Of a stretch of DNA of 64,000 nt, positions 43,101 through 48,427 are shown piece by piece. Location: contig CM049309.1 of NCBI GenBank assembly GCA_026874595.1, positions 46,656,079 to 46,720,078 of the forward strand, read 5' to 3'. The translations under genes and the position numbers were made by a program. The notes under the pieces were generated by a model. The model searched no databases, had not been told where the DNA came from, and saw nothing but the letters and a program-made list of their open reading frames with translations. Positions within the stretch are counted from its first letter, which is position 1, and each line of letters begins with the position of its first letter. The stretch comes from Sipunculus nudus (Eukaryota > Annelida > Sipuncula > Golfingiida > Sipunculidae).

Positions 43101-43520
43101 TTCAGAATTCCCTAGACTTCTACCAGTACCTATCAAATACACCAGTTATTGTAATCATAAATCATGTTATGACTTAGTATATCATTAAAGAACTGTGATT
43201 CCATTCATTAAGAGAAGTTGTTACTTTGTCTGCTGCCTTTATGTTTGTGGCAGATTTAAAAGATTTTTCCCTAAAAAGGGCTTTTCTTCGCTTGCAAACT
43301 TAAATATTCATGATAAATTACAATTTAGATGAATATCATGTGCAACTGATTGAATGGATTTTTGAAAAAATCAATCCTGGATATAATTGATTATTGTTCT
43401 CAATGCTAGTACTATGTAATCATTTTATATTATTTTTAGGAGCTGTATATGGCACTTGAGGGCTCAAGGTGGCATCCATTGGACAATGTTTTCTCACCAG
43501 TCACACCAAAAGTTGACTGA
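1068..43520 (+). CDS. TRNAU1AP: tRNA selenocysteine 1-associated protein 1 (SECp43), complete spliced gene of 10 exons
   Basis: Coding exons: 1068-1106, 4000-4097, 29215-29314, 30311-30363, 32352-32455, 33378-33525, 34678-34840, 35488-35545, 38476-38534 and 43440-43520. They sum to 903 nt, i.e. 300 residues plus TGA, with all junctions GT/AG and in phase. RRM1 spans residues about 8-86 (RNP2 LWMGDL at 9-14, RNP1 AGYCFVEF at 49-56). RRM2 spans about 100-178 (RNP2 LYVGDL at 102-107, RNP1 KGFGFVRF at 141-148). A Tyr/Gln-rich segment follows (about 194-245), then an acidic stretch and the conserved [13 protein letters not shown] motif with RWHPLD near the end. Human SECp43 is 287 residues with the same order. 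From family knowledge, SECp43 binds tRNA[Ser]Sec complexes and supports selenocysteine synthesis and Um34 methylation. The match was recognised by eye; the start is the only ATG giving the family N-terminus. Confidence 0.95.
1411..1463. repeat. Two adjacent perfect GC-rich hairpins
   Basis: The first hairpin has arms CGGGGAACC and GGTTCCCCG (1411-1419 and 1422-1430). The second has arms TGTGGGGGC and GCCCCCACA (1443-1451 and 1455-1463) with a TTT loop. Both have 9-bp perfect stems inside AT-rich intron 1. They are probably part of a mobile-element end; the family is not identified. Confidence 0.7.
1571..1680 (+). repeat. tRNA-derived SINE head (candidate)
   Basis: TGGCTCACTTAGTAGAGTG at 1578-1596 fits a pol III A box, and GGTTTGATTCC at 1622-1632 fits a B box, at tRNA spacing. 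The stems do not make a convincing functional tRNA, so a SINE head or tRNA relic is preferred. Confidence 0.5.
1681..3999. other. Rest of TRNAU1AP intron 1
   Basis: AT-rich sequence with no convincing coding region. Short open frames at 3362-3559 and 3693-3887 have no family resemblance or splice support. Confidence 0.6.
4000..4097 (+). CDS. TRNAU1AP: TRNAU1AP exon 2
   Basis: The acceptor is a pyrimidine tract ending CTGCAG at 3999; the donor is GTAAGT at 4098. Encodes [19 protein letters not shown] and onward to KHTG, helix 1 to strand 2 of RRM1. It ends in phase 2. Confidence 0.95.
4665..5681 (+). mobile_element. Helentron-like non-autonomous element with ~143-bp tandem array
   Basis: It begins around GGGCCCCCTTGACAAGCGG and ends ACCACATCTAG|TTTT at 5681, the CTAG terminus shared with the elements at 25831-27552 and 41422-43013. 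Between them about six copies of a ~143-bp unit repeat, each with AACTCAACAACAACATACTGCAGC; unit starts are near 4771, 4914, 5059, 5205, 5346 and 5490. The terminal hairpin is poorly preserved. No protein-coding capacity is seen. Confidence 0.6.
5994..8430 (+). mobile_element. Repeat element with hairpin end, copy 1 (+ orientation)
   Basis: It starts with a long hairpin at 5994-6022 (AGCTCAG..TGACT ATA AGTCA..CTGAGCT), then a (GTCC)n run (6031-6085) and GTGGCACGTTTTGAAACCGT. It holds long internal repeats carrying GGCATAATGTTAGATGTCCCC. An inverted copy of the same start lies at 54840-56253. The right end is uncertain. Confidence 0.6.
6474..7337. repeat. Near-perfect 432-bp tandem duplication
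   Basis: Two adjacent blocks, 6474-6905 and 6906-7337, match base for base over the stretches compared (for example GTTGGCATAATGTTAGATG at 6811 and 7243, offset 432). They diverge just after the second block. This is either a recent duplication or an assembly artefact. Confidence 0.8.
8521..10019. other. Intron 2 segment without genes
   Basis: Holds C-homopolymers near 8521-8536 and 9317-9326 and AT-rich sequence. Short open frames around 9226-9479 have no recognisable features. Confidence 0.6.
10027..10210 (+). pseudogene. LINE-type retrotransposon endonuclease remnant (C-terminal fragment)
   Basis: The frame reads [20 protein letters not shown], later [10 protein letters not shown]. This resembles the C-terminal part of APE-type endonucleases of non-LTR retrotransposons (QLI.PTR....S.LID.I.TN ... 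SDH..V). The conserved SDH appears as SGH, losing the catalytic Asp. Only about 55 codons are recognisable, with no reverse transcriptase nearby, so it is a dead fragment. The call rests on motif resemblance by eye. Confidence 0.5.
10565..10836. mobile_element. hAT-like MITE, family 1, copy 1
   Basis: Ends CAGGGCTTGGCAT and ATGTAGAGCCCTG are imperfect inverted repeats. The interior carries TTGCCC/GGGCAA motifs and matches the element at 32962-33233 in the opposite orientation. The pentamer CTCAA abuts both ends. About 272 bp, non-coding. Confidence 0.65.
11762..12192. mobile_element. hAT-like MITE, family 2
   Basis: Ends CAGGGTTCACA and TGCGAACCCTG are inverted repeats. Flanking octamers ACTGAATC and ATTGATTC agree at 6 of 8 positions, consistent with a decayed hAT 8-bp target duplication. 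The interior repeats GGGTAAAACCTGG-type motifs. 431 bp, non-coding. Confidence 0.65.
12201..15440. other. Intron 2 segment without genes
   Basis: AT-rich sequence. No exon, RNA gene or clear repeat boundary was found; the open frames near 13241-13561 are low-complexity. Confidence 0.55.
15447..15556. repeat. Dispersed short repeat, copy 2
   Basis: Shares TTCACGAAGGTTTAATTTT and GGCAACCACAGTAT, in the same order, with the copy at 140-262. Confidence 0.55.
15557..17833. other. Intron 2 segment upstream of the RS reading frame
   Basis: No clear promoter, CpG-rich block or exon is seen. It has a G run near 16080-16096, an ATT-rich run near 16365-16400, and candidate acceptors close to the RS frame (TTTCTACCAG at 17857, GCTCATGTCAG at 17927). 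Confidence 0.5.
17921..25603 (+). CDS. Giant Ser/Arg-rich (RS-domain) low-complexity protein, nested in TRNAU1AP intron 2; family unknown
   Basis: One uninterrupted frame of about 2560 codons from the first ATG at 17921; the frame is open from 17834. Order: acidic N-terminus; eight or nine 14-residue repeats (18290-18645); a [17 protein letters not shown] motif then a charged helix ([20 protein letters not shown], near residues 350-393); a long RS/RT dipeptide tract (about 438-713); 11-residue repeats with core [11 protein letters not shown] (about 1330-1537); a poly-Ser/Asp/Gly block (about 1675-1720); a second RS tract (about 2437-2494); and a C-terminus with [20 protein letters not shown] tracts usually mean nuclear-speckle or splicing/transcription proteins, so a nuclear role is inferred only. 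I do not recognise the family. Random sequence would not keep a 7.7 kb frame open. CAG|GTATTG at 25585 may be a donor, so the true C-terminus may be encoded downstream; a 5' exon is also possible. Confidence 0.8.
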   Translation: MSADGCTSDDGCGTSISAIWNRTETSSDSDDLYDFSEETPLIEETKASGSQDWIQSDDGSLDPIFLSLHSSTPDADKPVSSMPPDLSQLSLSEQVQQKPLTQDDKQACKLVATRYRYENRICQSNETKDGSDKQVSTINDTTDESGKQMCNTFDTIDRSDNQICNKDETKDGYYKQICSLEKTSVGLDKQIYSIDETKCKSDEPTCCMDKTKCGSDIQINNIDETEMASDKQICNMDEKKDQPRRKNCDIDDAVQIHSAVSSKHLLNEYIFSENGPKLGPSFNNKGEPLSKGRTVDETEVNNVLCDSLGLIQENYAVLTDANMIQEEVEPINLDSTDTSLLGIQTHSKVGGIKLTFTKHKGLYESLQKEREERIKKEKAEKAAALEKAKREAQWLMSRKRSGSFDNDRPRWRRRWTRGNRDSDGYSDESRRWKNRGSRQRGKSRSRSRIRTRYRSQSKSRRTKSYRYRSKSRTRNRSRSKSSTRKRSRSKTRQRSRSRTRNRSRSKSSTRKRSRSKTRQRSRSRTRNRSRSKSKTRNRSRSKTRQRGRSRTRNRSRSRSGTRNRSRSRYRTRSKSKARNRSRSKSRTRNRSRSKSRTRSRSKSRTRNRSRSKSRARSRSRSKSRTRNRSRSKSRQRSRSKTRNRSWSRSRNRSRSKMRHRSKSRTRYGTRSKSKERNESQSKSRCMSRSRTSNRNKSGSRSTSESRSSRSGSRAKNICEMEGKDSYLCENNCQEKYQDTEYNDILERSDNDEYERKDQNLQNISNHLTRNSQEIVPGKVEKQDSCVGEGKSKGSVYTGESCSSEEEVGRQSRDKCKRGRNSSSCSSSQSRACSGDRKKAKSHSHNSKTARISSDKSSRSRSRSVDSMEARNASHSVDKSTSSDNQVMRMVRNVHMLESEISYTNESETNIDKMLFDAQDHPETCIDNSETKKDVDSRLEECQIISKQNSEVIREIEMYTSDDGNITREKTEINALEVPVENVKDAEIKECVQDSQKVYSDTDGYSPPSPVHSRCGDTAIDVCGIYYGKPSREVYEESSQFRDSEAVPCRDCVAVSAQWFQHHSNSGNTNYSSKTSSSNFIPDEFETNISAEISSDKITLDRENAFGGRKKNIRSVNRFAAAGIVVNVENVSVITKSEDNQNSGMQSAIVCDYIDSDSVDNNVKTTECPEGNKEGQAESKSIQNFTINIDEPSTLPNIGIYQCSAQPLLISHCIKDAENRNIKEINRKCSEKQNSDVGSKLSLRNSSYPNSKTQNCKILNDNHSGDKHAQVSIMPESMITLVRDDELKGQGKSSSVTQKNCSNKPEKDKHPASDIVDNEVSSGSNNSCNLNPESDDSCSRDSLESDDKSSCSRHCCESGDSSPGSGCVPDDTCESDSSTLQHSYKYEDSSTRASCESVDTSSRHSCDSNDNTSRHSCEVQGSSSRHICEPEDSFSRHSFGSKESSSRHSIEPQESSSIYSCEQKYSSSRHICDLKDLSSIQSFEPKNSSSKHTCEPQESSSRHSCEPKDSSSRDICEQSNCSFLHSFELKESSPTDNLKTREYYFGNSCKSRESKPETVLKVCGLIENAFQTRSSQDSQKQVQPESSESSFTQSPCHGTSDFVDNNSALYQAGQNSDFKVAHSLENDSEEKQRYLTKQQEECSDPVIYSEGSGAILVDSSSEKSSSTYESGSSSEDESSSSSSDSSSSSSSGSSSSSSSSSSSSDSGSSSSDSEDDSCSSSGSESNNVSTVTWCIKHGKPNHYENQHSELSNSSQSPEECKDWSRPAPNSSSSSIGLQQIKKGKQQRFNKTRDIAFGNTKSDKSLRFGKPVNHESSVISSASALDHGPISPVEPQRMMVFADGKDNGSFISVKTQKTTLPLVPVIPLCAPECMDYLPLLTNLDDKKIDDDGGHDADIDDDPYTLCTDNNLSLFTEYPNDPEAPEVQKSQYQEKQKLQGTPFSSENGNEMLKESQQPDIGKRKGSYKCRVDSTEMMPKMDEMISDTPVSAEYVEKKHVNSAGSNCSENVKSYNESYSYPTNNNIPLSQGDKNNIPSSDDEEEEEDDKYDLDPQNDLYLQILGIHSNPVPTNVYSFKDSKLKTTTSSVDKQKHICADKLTGATNQQINEKVIGPTDSKDICDNKLENYYGRKGVAMACQKEQDIMSDEQFLKEGTVSDINANVTKIRPGDKSGYIKEQNLEDSVKDHVEKCPAENKDRGVCKPLAISGLNDKSKGDENLNSTTQTESDEVLSKQHFNDIESYHDNLTKEANKSIFKTPIVMKLNTRTKRSNVFLKETITSTEHGSSHESTYKRKDKENQDGSPVENIKKIKSLKSLEQSSSYPKSGKIILNDSHRNENCTDKNVRVNNEEREKETNEREIIDRNDMQDRNIEKMTSRNRNSEQKDEHSNSRNKREYRDTENCSRDQNGSDRDQDKKRKKKSRDESRENGRDKSRERSRERESQYRKKSSSRSYRSRSRERDTRYKDSYRSRSKRSRSKERRSSRSQRSRSKERYGSYRDKKLYQERHERDLQAYREYLYMYCYYTKWRVQDLVPVEECPHKTEKEAEKCDRCKGHSIRYWLLL
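18290..18645 (+). repeat. 42-bp (14-residue) tandem repeats inside the RS protein gene
   Basis: Eight to nine diverged units of the form [13 protein letters not shown]. The variation is mostly substitutions with the frame retained, which suggests selection on the protein. Confidence 0.8.
19235..20060 (+). repeat. Purine-rich minisatellite encoding the RS tract
   Basis: Dominated by AGGAGTAGGAGCAAGAGCAG-type units with 6-, 24- and 30-bp periods. Encodes alternating Arg-Ser/Thr/Lys dipeptides. Because the periods are multiples of three, other frames are also open across it. Confidence 0.85.
21910..22530 (+). repeat. 33-bp (11-residue) tandem repeats inside the RS protein gene
   Basis: At least twelve consecutive units with consensus (D/E)[10 protein letters not shown]; spacing is held at 11 residues while individual positions vary. 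Less regular, shorter units precede them from about 21910. Confidence 0.85.
22945..23085 (+). repeat. AGC/AGT repeat encoding poly-Ser
   Basis: Ser-Asp/Gly-rich block of about 45 residues encoded by mixed AGC, AGT, TCA and TCC codons. Confidence 0.85.
25831..27552 (+). mobile_element. Helentron-like non-autonomous element with ~180-bp tandem array
   Basis: The 5' end ATGCCCCCGCC (25831-25841) has an exact inverted partner GGCGGGGGCAT at 27519-27529. A hairpin GTGTCG-TTC-CGACAC (27532-27546) and terminal CTAG (27549-27552) followed by TT come next. An internal 5' hairpin spans 25831-25860. About nine copies of a ~180-bp unit (CCTGCAGATATTGGCCTGA) fill the centre. Asymmetric inverted repeats plus a 3' hairpin and CTAG are the hallmarks of Helentron/Helitron2 and the pearl-like elements of bivalves. 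Confidence 0.8.
27553..29214. other. End of TRNAU1AP intron 2
   Basis: AT-rich, no exon or clear repeat seen. The open frame 29027-29347 merely extends exon 3 upstream into the intron. Confidence 0.55.
29215..29314 (+). CDS. TRNAU1AP: TRNAU1AP exon 3
   Basis: The acceptor is TTTTACCAG at 29214 and the donor GTAAGT at 29315. Encodes RNP1 of RRM1 (AGYCFVEF) and the LNGKEVPG turn. It enters in phase 2 and leaves in phase 0. Confidence 0.95.
29315..30310. other. TRNAU1AP intron 3
   Basis: T-rich intronic sequence with nothing identifiable. Confidence 0.6.
30311..30363 (+). CDS. TRNAU1AP: TRNAU1AP exon 4
   Basis: The acceptor is TTATTTTCAG and the donor GTAAGT at 30364. Encodes [17 protein letters not shown], equivalent to the KRFKLNYATYGK segment that closes RRM1 in vertebrate SECp43. 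Confidence 0.93.
31125..32240. repeat. Diverged tandem repeat array in intron 4
   Basis: Repeating phrases (CTCAGGAGTGGTT..ATTGG..TGAAATT..GCATGT, then GACTGGTGG..CCACCTGCA) occur about every 120-240 bp. The unit resembles the satellite at 49500-51600 and parts of 46-48 kb, including degenerate forms of GGTGGCGCCACC. Confidence 0.65.
32352..32455 (+). CDS. TRNAU1AP: TRNAU1AP exon 5
   Basis: The acceptor is GCATTACAG and the donor GTAAAA at 32456. Encodes [16 protein letters not shown] (RNP2 of RRM2) and helix 1 through YQSCRAAT. Confidence 0.93.
32962..33233. mobile_element. hAT-like MITE, family 1, copy 2 (inverted)
   Basis: Ends CAGGGCTTGACAT and ATGTCAAGCCCT form near-perfect inverted repeats. 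ATGTAA directly flanks both sides (32956-32961 and 33234-33239), a likely target duplication. It matches the copy at 10565-10836 in inverse orientation. Confidence 0.75.
33378..33525 (+). CDS. TRNAU1AP: TRNAU1AP exon 6
   Basis: The acceptor is TCTCAACAG and the donor GTTAGT at 33526, weaker than the other donors. Encodes RNP1 of RRM2 (KGFGFVRF) and the [16 protein letters not shown] strand. Confidence 0.93.
33610..33980. repeat. Dispersed repeat, family 3, copy 1
   Basis: Shares ACTTTTAGTGT, TTTGATGGATTTTCA, GCATATTTAAT and AGGTCA phrases, in the same order, with 39120-39620. Confidence 0.5.
34678..34840 (+). CDS. TRNAU1AP: TRNAU1AP exon 7
   Basis: The acceptor is TCCAGCAG at 34677; a second AG three bases upstream would make a NAGNAG choice adding one residue. 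The donor is GTAGGA at 34841. Encodes the Tyr/Gln/Asn-rich segment ([17 protein letters not shown]), comparable to the YSYNQYYQQYQNYY stretch of vertebrate proteins. Confidence 0.9.
34841..35487. other. TRNAU1AP intron 7
   Basis: AT-rich, no feature found. Confidence 0.6.
35488..35545 (+). CDS. TRNAU1AP: TRNAU1AP exon 8
   Basis: The acceptor is TTACATCAG and the donor GTAAAT at 35546. Encodes a His-rich then acidic segment ([19 protein letters not shown]). It leaves in phase 1. Confidence 0.88.
35583..35720. mobile_element. Truncated hAT-like MITE, family 1, copy 3
   Basis: Begins CAGGGCTCAACAT and carries GGTAAGTAAAAG and ACTGGGCAAATGGG motifs like the other two copies. It stops where the TIR element at 35721 begins; no matching right end is evident. 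Confidence 0.45.
35721..37771. mobile_element. Non-autonomous DNA transposon with 29-bp perfect TIRs
   Basis: 35721-35749 (starting GTTACCGTAAAATCTCC) is the exact reverse complement of 37743-37771. The interior is 2.0 kb, more GC-rich than the surrounding intron, and has no transposase-like frame. A target duplication is not evident; CA adjoins both ends. Superfamily undetermined. Confidence 0.8.
37772..38475. other. End of TRNAU1AP intron 8
   Basis: A C run lies near 37940-37952; otherwise AT-rich without identifiable features. Confidence 0.55.
38476..38534 (+). CDS. TRNAU1AP: TRNAU1AP exon 9
   Basis: The acceptor is TCTTCCTCAG and the donor GTAAGT at 38535. Encodes [20 protein letters not shown], matching the family motif LDVTEANKEFMEQSE. 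Confidence 0.93.
39120..39620. repeat. Dispersed repeat, family 3, copy 2
   Basis: Related to 33610-33980. It contains several imperfect internal units with TAAAACTCAT and TTTAATGAGGT phrases. Confidence 0.5.
40328..40529. mobile_element. Short hAT-like MITE, family 4
   Basis: Ends CAGGGGCGGATCC and GGATCCGCTTCTG are imperfect inverted repeats. The interior has A, G and C homopolymers. About 202 bp, non-coding. Confidence 0.65.
41041..41108 (-). repeat. tRNA-like sequence / SINE head (candidate)
   Basis: On the - strand, TAGCCTAGTGCTAAAG (41090-41105) resembles an A box and GGTTGAACCCC (41050-41060) a B box, about 40 bp apart. No convincing cloverleaf was formed by eye. Confidence 0.4.
41422..43013 (+). 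mobile_element. Helentron-like non-autonomous element with internal repeats
   Basis: The 5' GTATCCCCAG (41422-41431) is exactly complemented by CTGGGGATAC at 42973-42982. A hairpin TGGCACC-TGC-GGTGCCA (42985-43001) and CTAG|TT at 43010-43013 follow. The interior has repeated units of GGTCATGAGGTCAAAGGTCAAGGTCAC and AAAATTAGTTTCTGGATG. It has the same architecture as the element at 25831-27552 but different sequence, so it is a separate family. It sits in intron 9. Confidence 0.82.
43440..43520 (+). CDS. TRNAU1AP: TRNAU1AP exon 10 (stop codon)
   Basis: The acceptor is TATTTTTAG. Encodes [18 protein letters not shown] and the C-terminus, then TGA. The RWHPLD sequence matches CHWQPLD near the end of vertebrate SECp43. 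Confidence 0.92.
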   Translation, partial: ELYMALEGSRWHPLDNVFSPVTPKVD

Positions 43521-43830
43521 AATGACCTTGGACTATTTTCACTAGTCATTCAGGTGACCTTGACCCTAAACTGAGGCACTCAACTGAATGTTTCCAGCAT
43601 GCAGTGACAACTTCCAGGATTGATCATCACTGTCTGTGGATCGATCATCACCATCTATGGATTGATCATCTCTATCTGTGGGATTGGTCATCTTTATTCA
43701 TAGATTTGTCATCTCCATCTGAGGATTGGTCACCCTATCTTTGGATTTGTCATCTCAATCTGTGGATTGATCATCTCTGTCTGTGGATTGGTCATCTCTA
43801 TCGGTACAGAAATACTTCAATAAAATATGT
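43521..43830 (+). other. TRNAU1AP: TRNAU1AP 3' UTR and candidate polyadenylation signal
   Basis: Follows the stop codon. AATAAA lies at 43819-43824, the first canonical signal after the stop. The true cleavage site cannot be read. Confidence 0.5.
43618..43805 (+). repeat. 21-bp minisatellite in the TRNAU1AP 3' UTR
   Basis: About nine units of consensus GATTGATCATCTCTATCTGTG with point differences and small indels, just upstream of the AATAAA. Confidence 0.85.
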
Positions 43831-45410
43831 TAGCAATGATGACTTCTGGTCTTTTGGGATCAAGGTACATGTCAGGATTTACAGACAGTCATGTTTAATA
43901 ATTCCAGCCGGCATGGTATTCACAATGATTAATTTAGTAATCTGGCATTGATTAAGAAAGAATGTTGATGTTATTTATTTTTCTAATTAACCCACCTGTA
44001 AAAGAAAGTCATGTTGTGCACAAAAAATGTCTTCTTTGTGTGGTTAAACCATAGAAAAAGGAACTGGCTGTTTGGGGTATCATATGTTAATGTAATTGTA
44101 AATATCATTTTATGATTAAGATTTCCAACTCGTAACAGGGCCACGTGAAACTTTATTTGGTTATTTTTTTGCAAAGATGTGGAAATATGTGATTATTATT
44201 GGGAATAATAAAAAGAAATGGCTAGATGTACATGTATCCAAGGATATAAAACTGTCTTTTCTTGCCCATGAATATTTAAGAAATGGTGTTTGGTAGGGGT
44301 TCTTCTTTCTGTATAACAAGATTAATTTGTCATTTCTCTCTGGAACGAAATATGTCATGGGAAAATGTGGCATTTTATTGTTTATTTTCTGGGTGTATAA
44401 GTGGGATTTCTGTTCATATTCTTGTGAGATTTTTTAGTAAGCATATTCTTTTTTCCAGGGTTATCCTTTCTTTTTAAATGTTAAGCTTCACTGTATCTGC
44501 ATTTATTTCAGATTTTATTATTTTAAAAAGCTCACGAAAATGTAGACTGAGTAGTATACAAATATTCTGTTAAAATTAAATTATGTTAATTTAAATCAAA
44601 ATTGAATTTATTGAGGAATAAGTACATCACTGATGATGGGAAATATACATTATTTTAACTTTTCTGAGTATTAAAACAGTGACTCAATAAGATTTTCATA
44701 TTCAAGCTTTAGTCTGTCATTTTCTTATCTAAAAGGCATGAAAACCTAAACGCTAAAGTATAGTGTCATTGTGTTGAAACAGTATTAAAGTCTAACTCAT
44801 CAACATGATTTCATTATTTAACAGTACTGGATTGTTAATGTTGTTAAATATGTGTTGTGTGAGAAACTGAGGAGATTTGAAATGTCTTTCATTGATTTAA
44901 TAATAAAGTCATGGGATTGGCATGCTTCTTATTTGTTTATACTGTGATATTTGTGTGCGAGTTGATGACCAGAGATTACTTAGGGCTATTCCTGGACTAA
45001 TTCATAAGATCATTAATGTATATTCAATATTCATGATAAATCTGCCACTTTGTCTTAAATTACCTTAATAAAAATAATTATATGATTCTCATGTTGGCAC
45101 AGAAAATCACCTATTGTATCATCTCATTTATCTTGAACAACATTAATACAATTGTGCTGTGCACAGGTGTGTTCTTCAATTCCTACACAAAGACCATATT
45201 GGACCGTCTGGTAAGGAAAGCTTACACAGATAATTGGAGAGAGAATTTATCACCTTGGTCGTGGAATCTCTGGCAAAATTTTCATCAATTCTGAAAAAAA
45301 AGTTCTTTGAGTGAAAGTATGGAGAACGTGTCTGAGAGGTGGTGCCATCTGTGAACCCATGTAAGAATTGTTTATTGCCCAAGCTTTTGAATGTAAGGCA
45401 AAAAAAAAAA
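43830..45410. other. Intergenic AT-rich segment
   Basis: No gene, RNA or bounded repeat recognised. Short open frames here have no support. Confidence 0.55.
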
Positions 45411-45419
45411 TAATGTTTG

Positions 45420-45712
45420 GTTCTCAGGCACTTTTTTTCAGAAATCAATGCGGGCATGCGGTTATTTTATTTTTTTTAATGTTTTGATAAATATGTAAAA
45501 AAATATGGGAAAAAACATGATAATAACAGATTTATTTTGCTAAACAAGTAAAAGCACAACATAACAATGGAAATTTTATTAAAATTGTAAAATTTTATCT
45601 TTTTGAAAAAATGTCCGAGCGGCTGGAGATCAAATTGGTAAGTTTTTATTGAAAATCAAAATAAAAAATTTTGATGCGGGGGTTTAAATTGACGCGGGCG
45701 GTGCCTGAGAAC
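45420..45712. mobile_element. Small TIR element (MITE), family 5
   Basis: GTTCTCAGGCAC (45420-45431) and GTGCCTGAGAAC (45701-45712) are perfect inverted repeats. The interior has GCGGGGGTTTAAA and GACGCGGGCGG near the right end. A left-end fragment recurs at about 48368-48425 and a right-end fragment at about 52030-52150. Confidence 0.7.
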
Positions 45713-45726
45713 TACACCTTTTATTT

Positions 45727-48170
45727 TTAGCGAACCTGTGAGCTTATGGGATGGTGTGCCGTCGGCCGTCGTCTGTACGTTAACCCATACTATCTTGAAA
45801 ACAGAATTTTATGCAAAAAATAAGTCATCTAAAACACTCTAACGGATTATGCTTATTTTCTGGCTAACTGCATATTCTTAGATTTTATAGGGAAAAATCT
45901 AAAAAAAAGCTTCAAAATCTCCGAAACTCTTCAGCCAAATTGTCCAATATTTTTTCAGAAATGATTCATGGAACAATCTCTCTCAAGTTTGTTCGAATTG
46001 TTTAAGTTTGGTGATTTTTGGCCGAGTTACAGGAAGTTGAACTTAGTCATCTGTCCAAAAAAAATTACTAAAATGACAATCTTAGAAACGGCTGGAGCTA
46101 TCATCAACAAATTTTATGCCAATGTTGGTCACATGAGTCATATATGAAATTCAGATACTGGTGGCGCCACCTGCATTGACCGTTTTTGTACGGGGGTCAT
46201 TGGTCATCTGTACATTAACCCATAATTTCTCAGGAATAGCAGGAGCTACCATCCCCAGATTTAATGAAATAATCTGTCGCACATCAAATGTTGTGGGATT
46301 CAGCTTATTTTATTGCTATCTGCATTTACTTAGGGATTTTATAGGGGAAAAACTGAAAAAAAAACTTTAAAAGTCTTCTTCTTGTAAACGGTCCAGCCAA
46401 ATAGTTCAATATTTTACAGAAATGATCCCAGAGGCAAGCCTTCTCAAGTTTGTTTAAATGGTTTGCATTTGATGAATTTTAACGAATTTGAACTTAGTCT
46501 TTTGGCCAAGTAAGCATACTGACATAGTAATCTCAGAAATGACAGAAGCTAGCATTACGAAGTATTGTGCAAATGTTGGTCACATGACTCATATTTGATG
46601 TTACACATTTCGTGGTGCCACCTAAATTGACCATTTTTTATGGGCAAAAACCTCATAATTTTAACCTCATTTAGCTTAAAATGTTTATGATGAAACTGTC
46701 GAGTTGAATCGTTCAATTTTTCAAAAAAAATTATCCTAGGACATGGTTCTTTCAATCATATCAGAATAGATTGAGTTTGTTGATTTTTGGTTGAGTCGTG
46801 AAAAGCTTAAGTTGGTCTTATGGCCATTATTATGTCTATTTCAAACTGAAGACTGCAATAGTGTTCATGTACAAAATTATTGTTTCAATTATAACTTCTA
46901 AAACATTGCACAAAAAAACATATTCTTATAAATATGTCAGCTTGAAAAAAAGCATTTTAGCCAAAGTCTTTCAGTATGTGTAAACAGATTTACTAACAGG
47001 CCAAGATTGTGTCTGTATCTTTAAATAGGTTGAGAAACTGCCAACTGTTTCAGATTTGGCCGTAGATCAAGAGTTCATTCAGTGCAGCCAGATTTAGGTC
47101 AAGAGTTCAATCAGTGCAGCCAAGCATAAGGCATGTGATCACCTCATGGGTGACAAGCGATCACCTGATGTGTGTCATGCCCCTCAGGGCTGCATGTGGA
47201 GCCAATCTGTGAGCTTATGCAATGGTGTGGCTACTATTTCAGATTTGGCAACAGGCCAAAGGTCAGTCTCGATCTATTTATAGTTTTGGCAGGCTGCCAA
47301 CTGTATCAGATTAGGCAACATGGCAAGAGTTCACTCAGTGCAGTAGCTGCATTCTATTTATAGCGTTGGCAGACTGCCCACTGCATCAGATTTGGCACCA
47401 AAGTTCAGCCAGGATCTATTTATAGCTTTGCAGACTGCCAACTGTGTCAGATTTTGCAACAGGTCAAGAGTTCACTCAGTGCGCCAGAACAGGTCAAAAG
47501 TTCACTCAGTCTAGCGAGGTGCAGGTCATGAGTTCACTCAGTGCAGTAGCCTGAGCAAGTAATTTGTCACAGTTCACTCGGGGCAACTGCCTTTCTCACC
47601 TAAGCCTGGTCACCCCCATGCATCAGACTCAAGGTAAGTTTGATGTATTGGCCTGATATTTTGACCTGTCTATGTGTCTTTGATGGCTTTTTCGTTCACA
47701 AGACAGGTGTCGCCACCTACAATGACTTTTGCACAGTATATGTGCCTGCTTATTTCTACAGAGGAATTTGATATATCAGCCTGAAATTGGGCATATTAAT
47801 ACATATCGAATAGCTTTGTCGTATACAAGACTAGTGGTGCCACCTACAATATTTTTTTGCACAGTGTGTGTCCCTGTTTATTTCTCAGAAGGGGTTTGAT
47901 ATATCAGTCTGAAATTGGGCATATGTATATATCTCTGATAGCTTCGTTGTATACAAGATTGGTGGTGCCAGCTACAATCATTTTTGTGTCGTGTGCACCC
48001 ATTCCAGAATTTCAGCAGTGATGTTTGTGTAATTGTTTCTTATTCAAAATGTTTAGTACTTGCATTGTTCATATCCATGAAAAGTAATGGTCCAGTACTG
48101 AAGCATTTAAACTGGTGTATTTCCCAATGCACAGGTTCTCATTAGGCATGTAGGCCTTGTTTTGGCCTAA
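45727..48170 (+). repeat. Left arm of a large inverted repeat
   Basis: Begins GCGAACCTGTGAGCTTATG and runs through units with GGTGGCGCCACCTGCATTGACC and AGTTCACTCAGTGCAG phrases to the TGCACAGGTTC junction near 48130. The same blocks occur in reverse order and orientation in 52768-53298 and 56783-59605. No coding content. Confidence 0.7.
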
Positions 48171-48427
48171 TATTCTTCAATTCAGGGGAGCTGGAAACAT
48201 TCATGTGATCATGAAGATCGTACACTGAATTCGCCATATTTATGCAAAAAGTTCTGATAATGTTTATAGAAATTTTGTGAAGGGTTATGAAAACACACTT
48301 GGAACAAGCCATTGAATTCTAGAGGTAATGTGGAACACCATAAAAAAATAATTTAAGGCCAAAAAAAGGTTTGGTTCTCAGGCACTTTTTTTCATAAATC
48401 GATGCGGGCGGGCGGTCTTATATTTTT

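Noticed and set aside
43521-43830. SECIS element in the TRNAU1AP 3' UTR
   Set aside because: No convincing SECIS core was seen by eye, and the protein contains no in-frame UGA; the family itself is not a selenoprotein.
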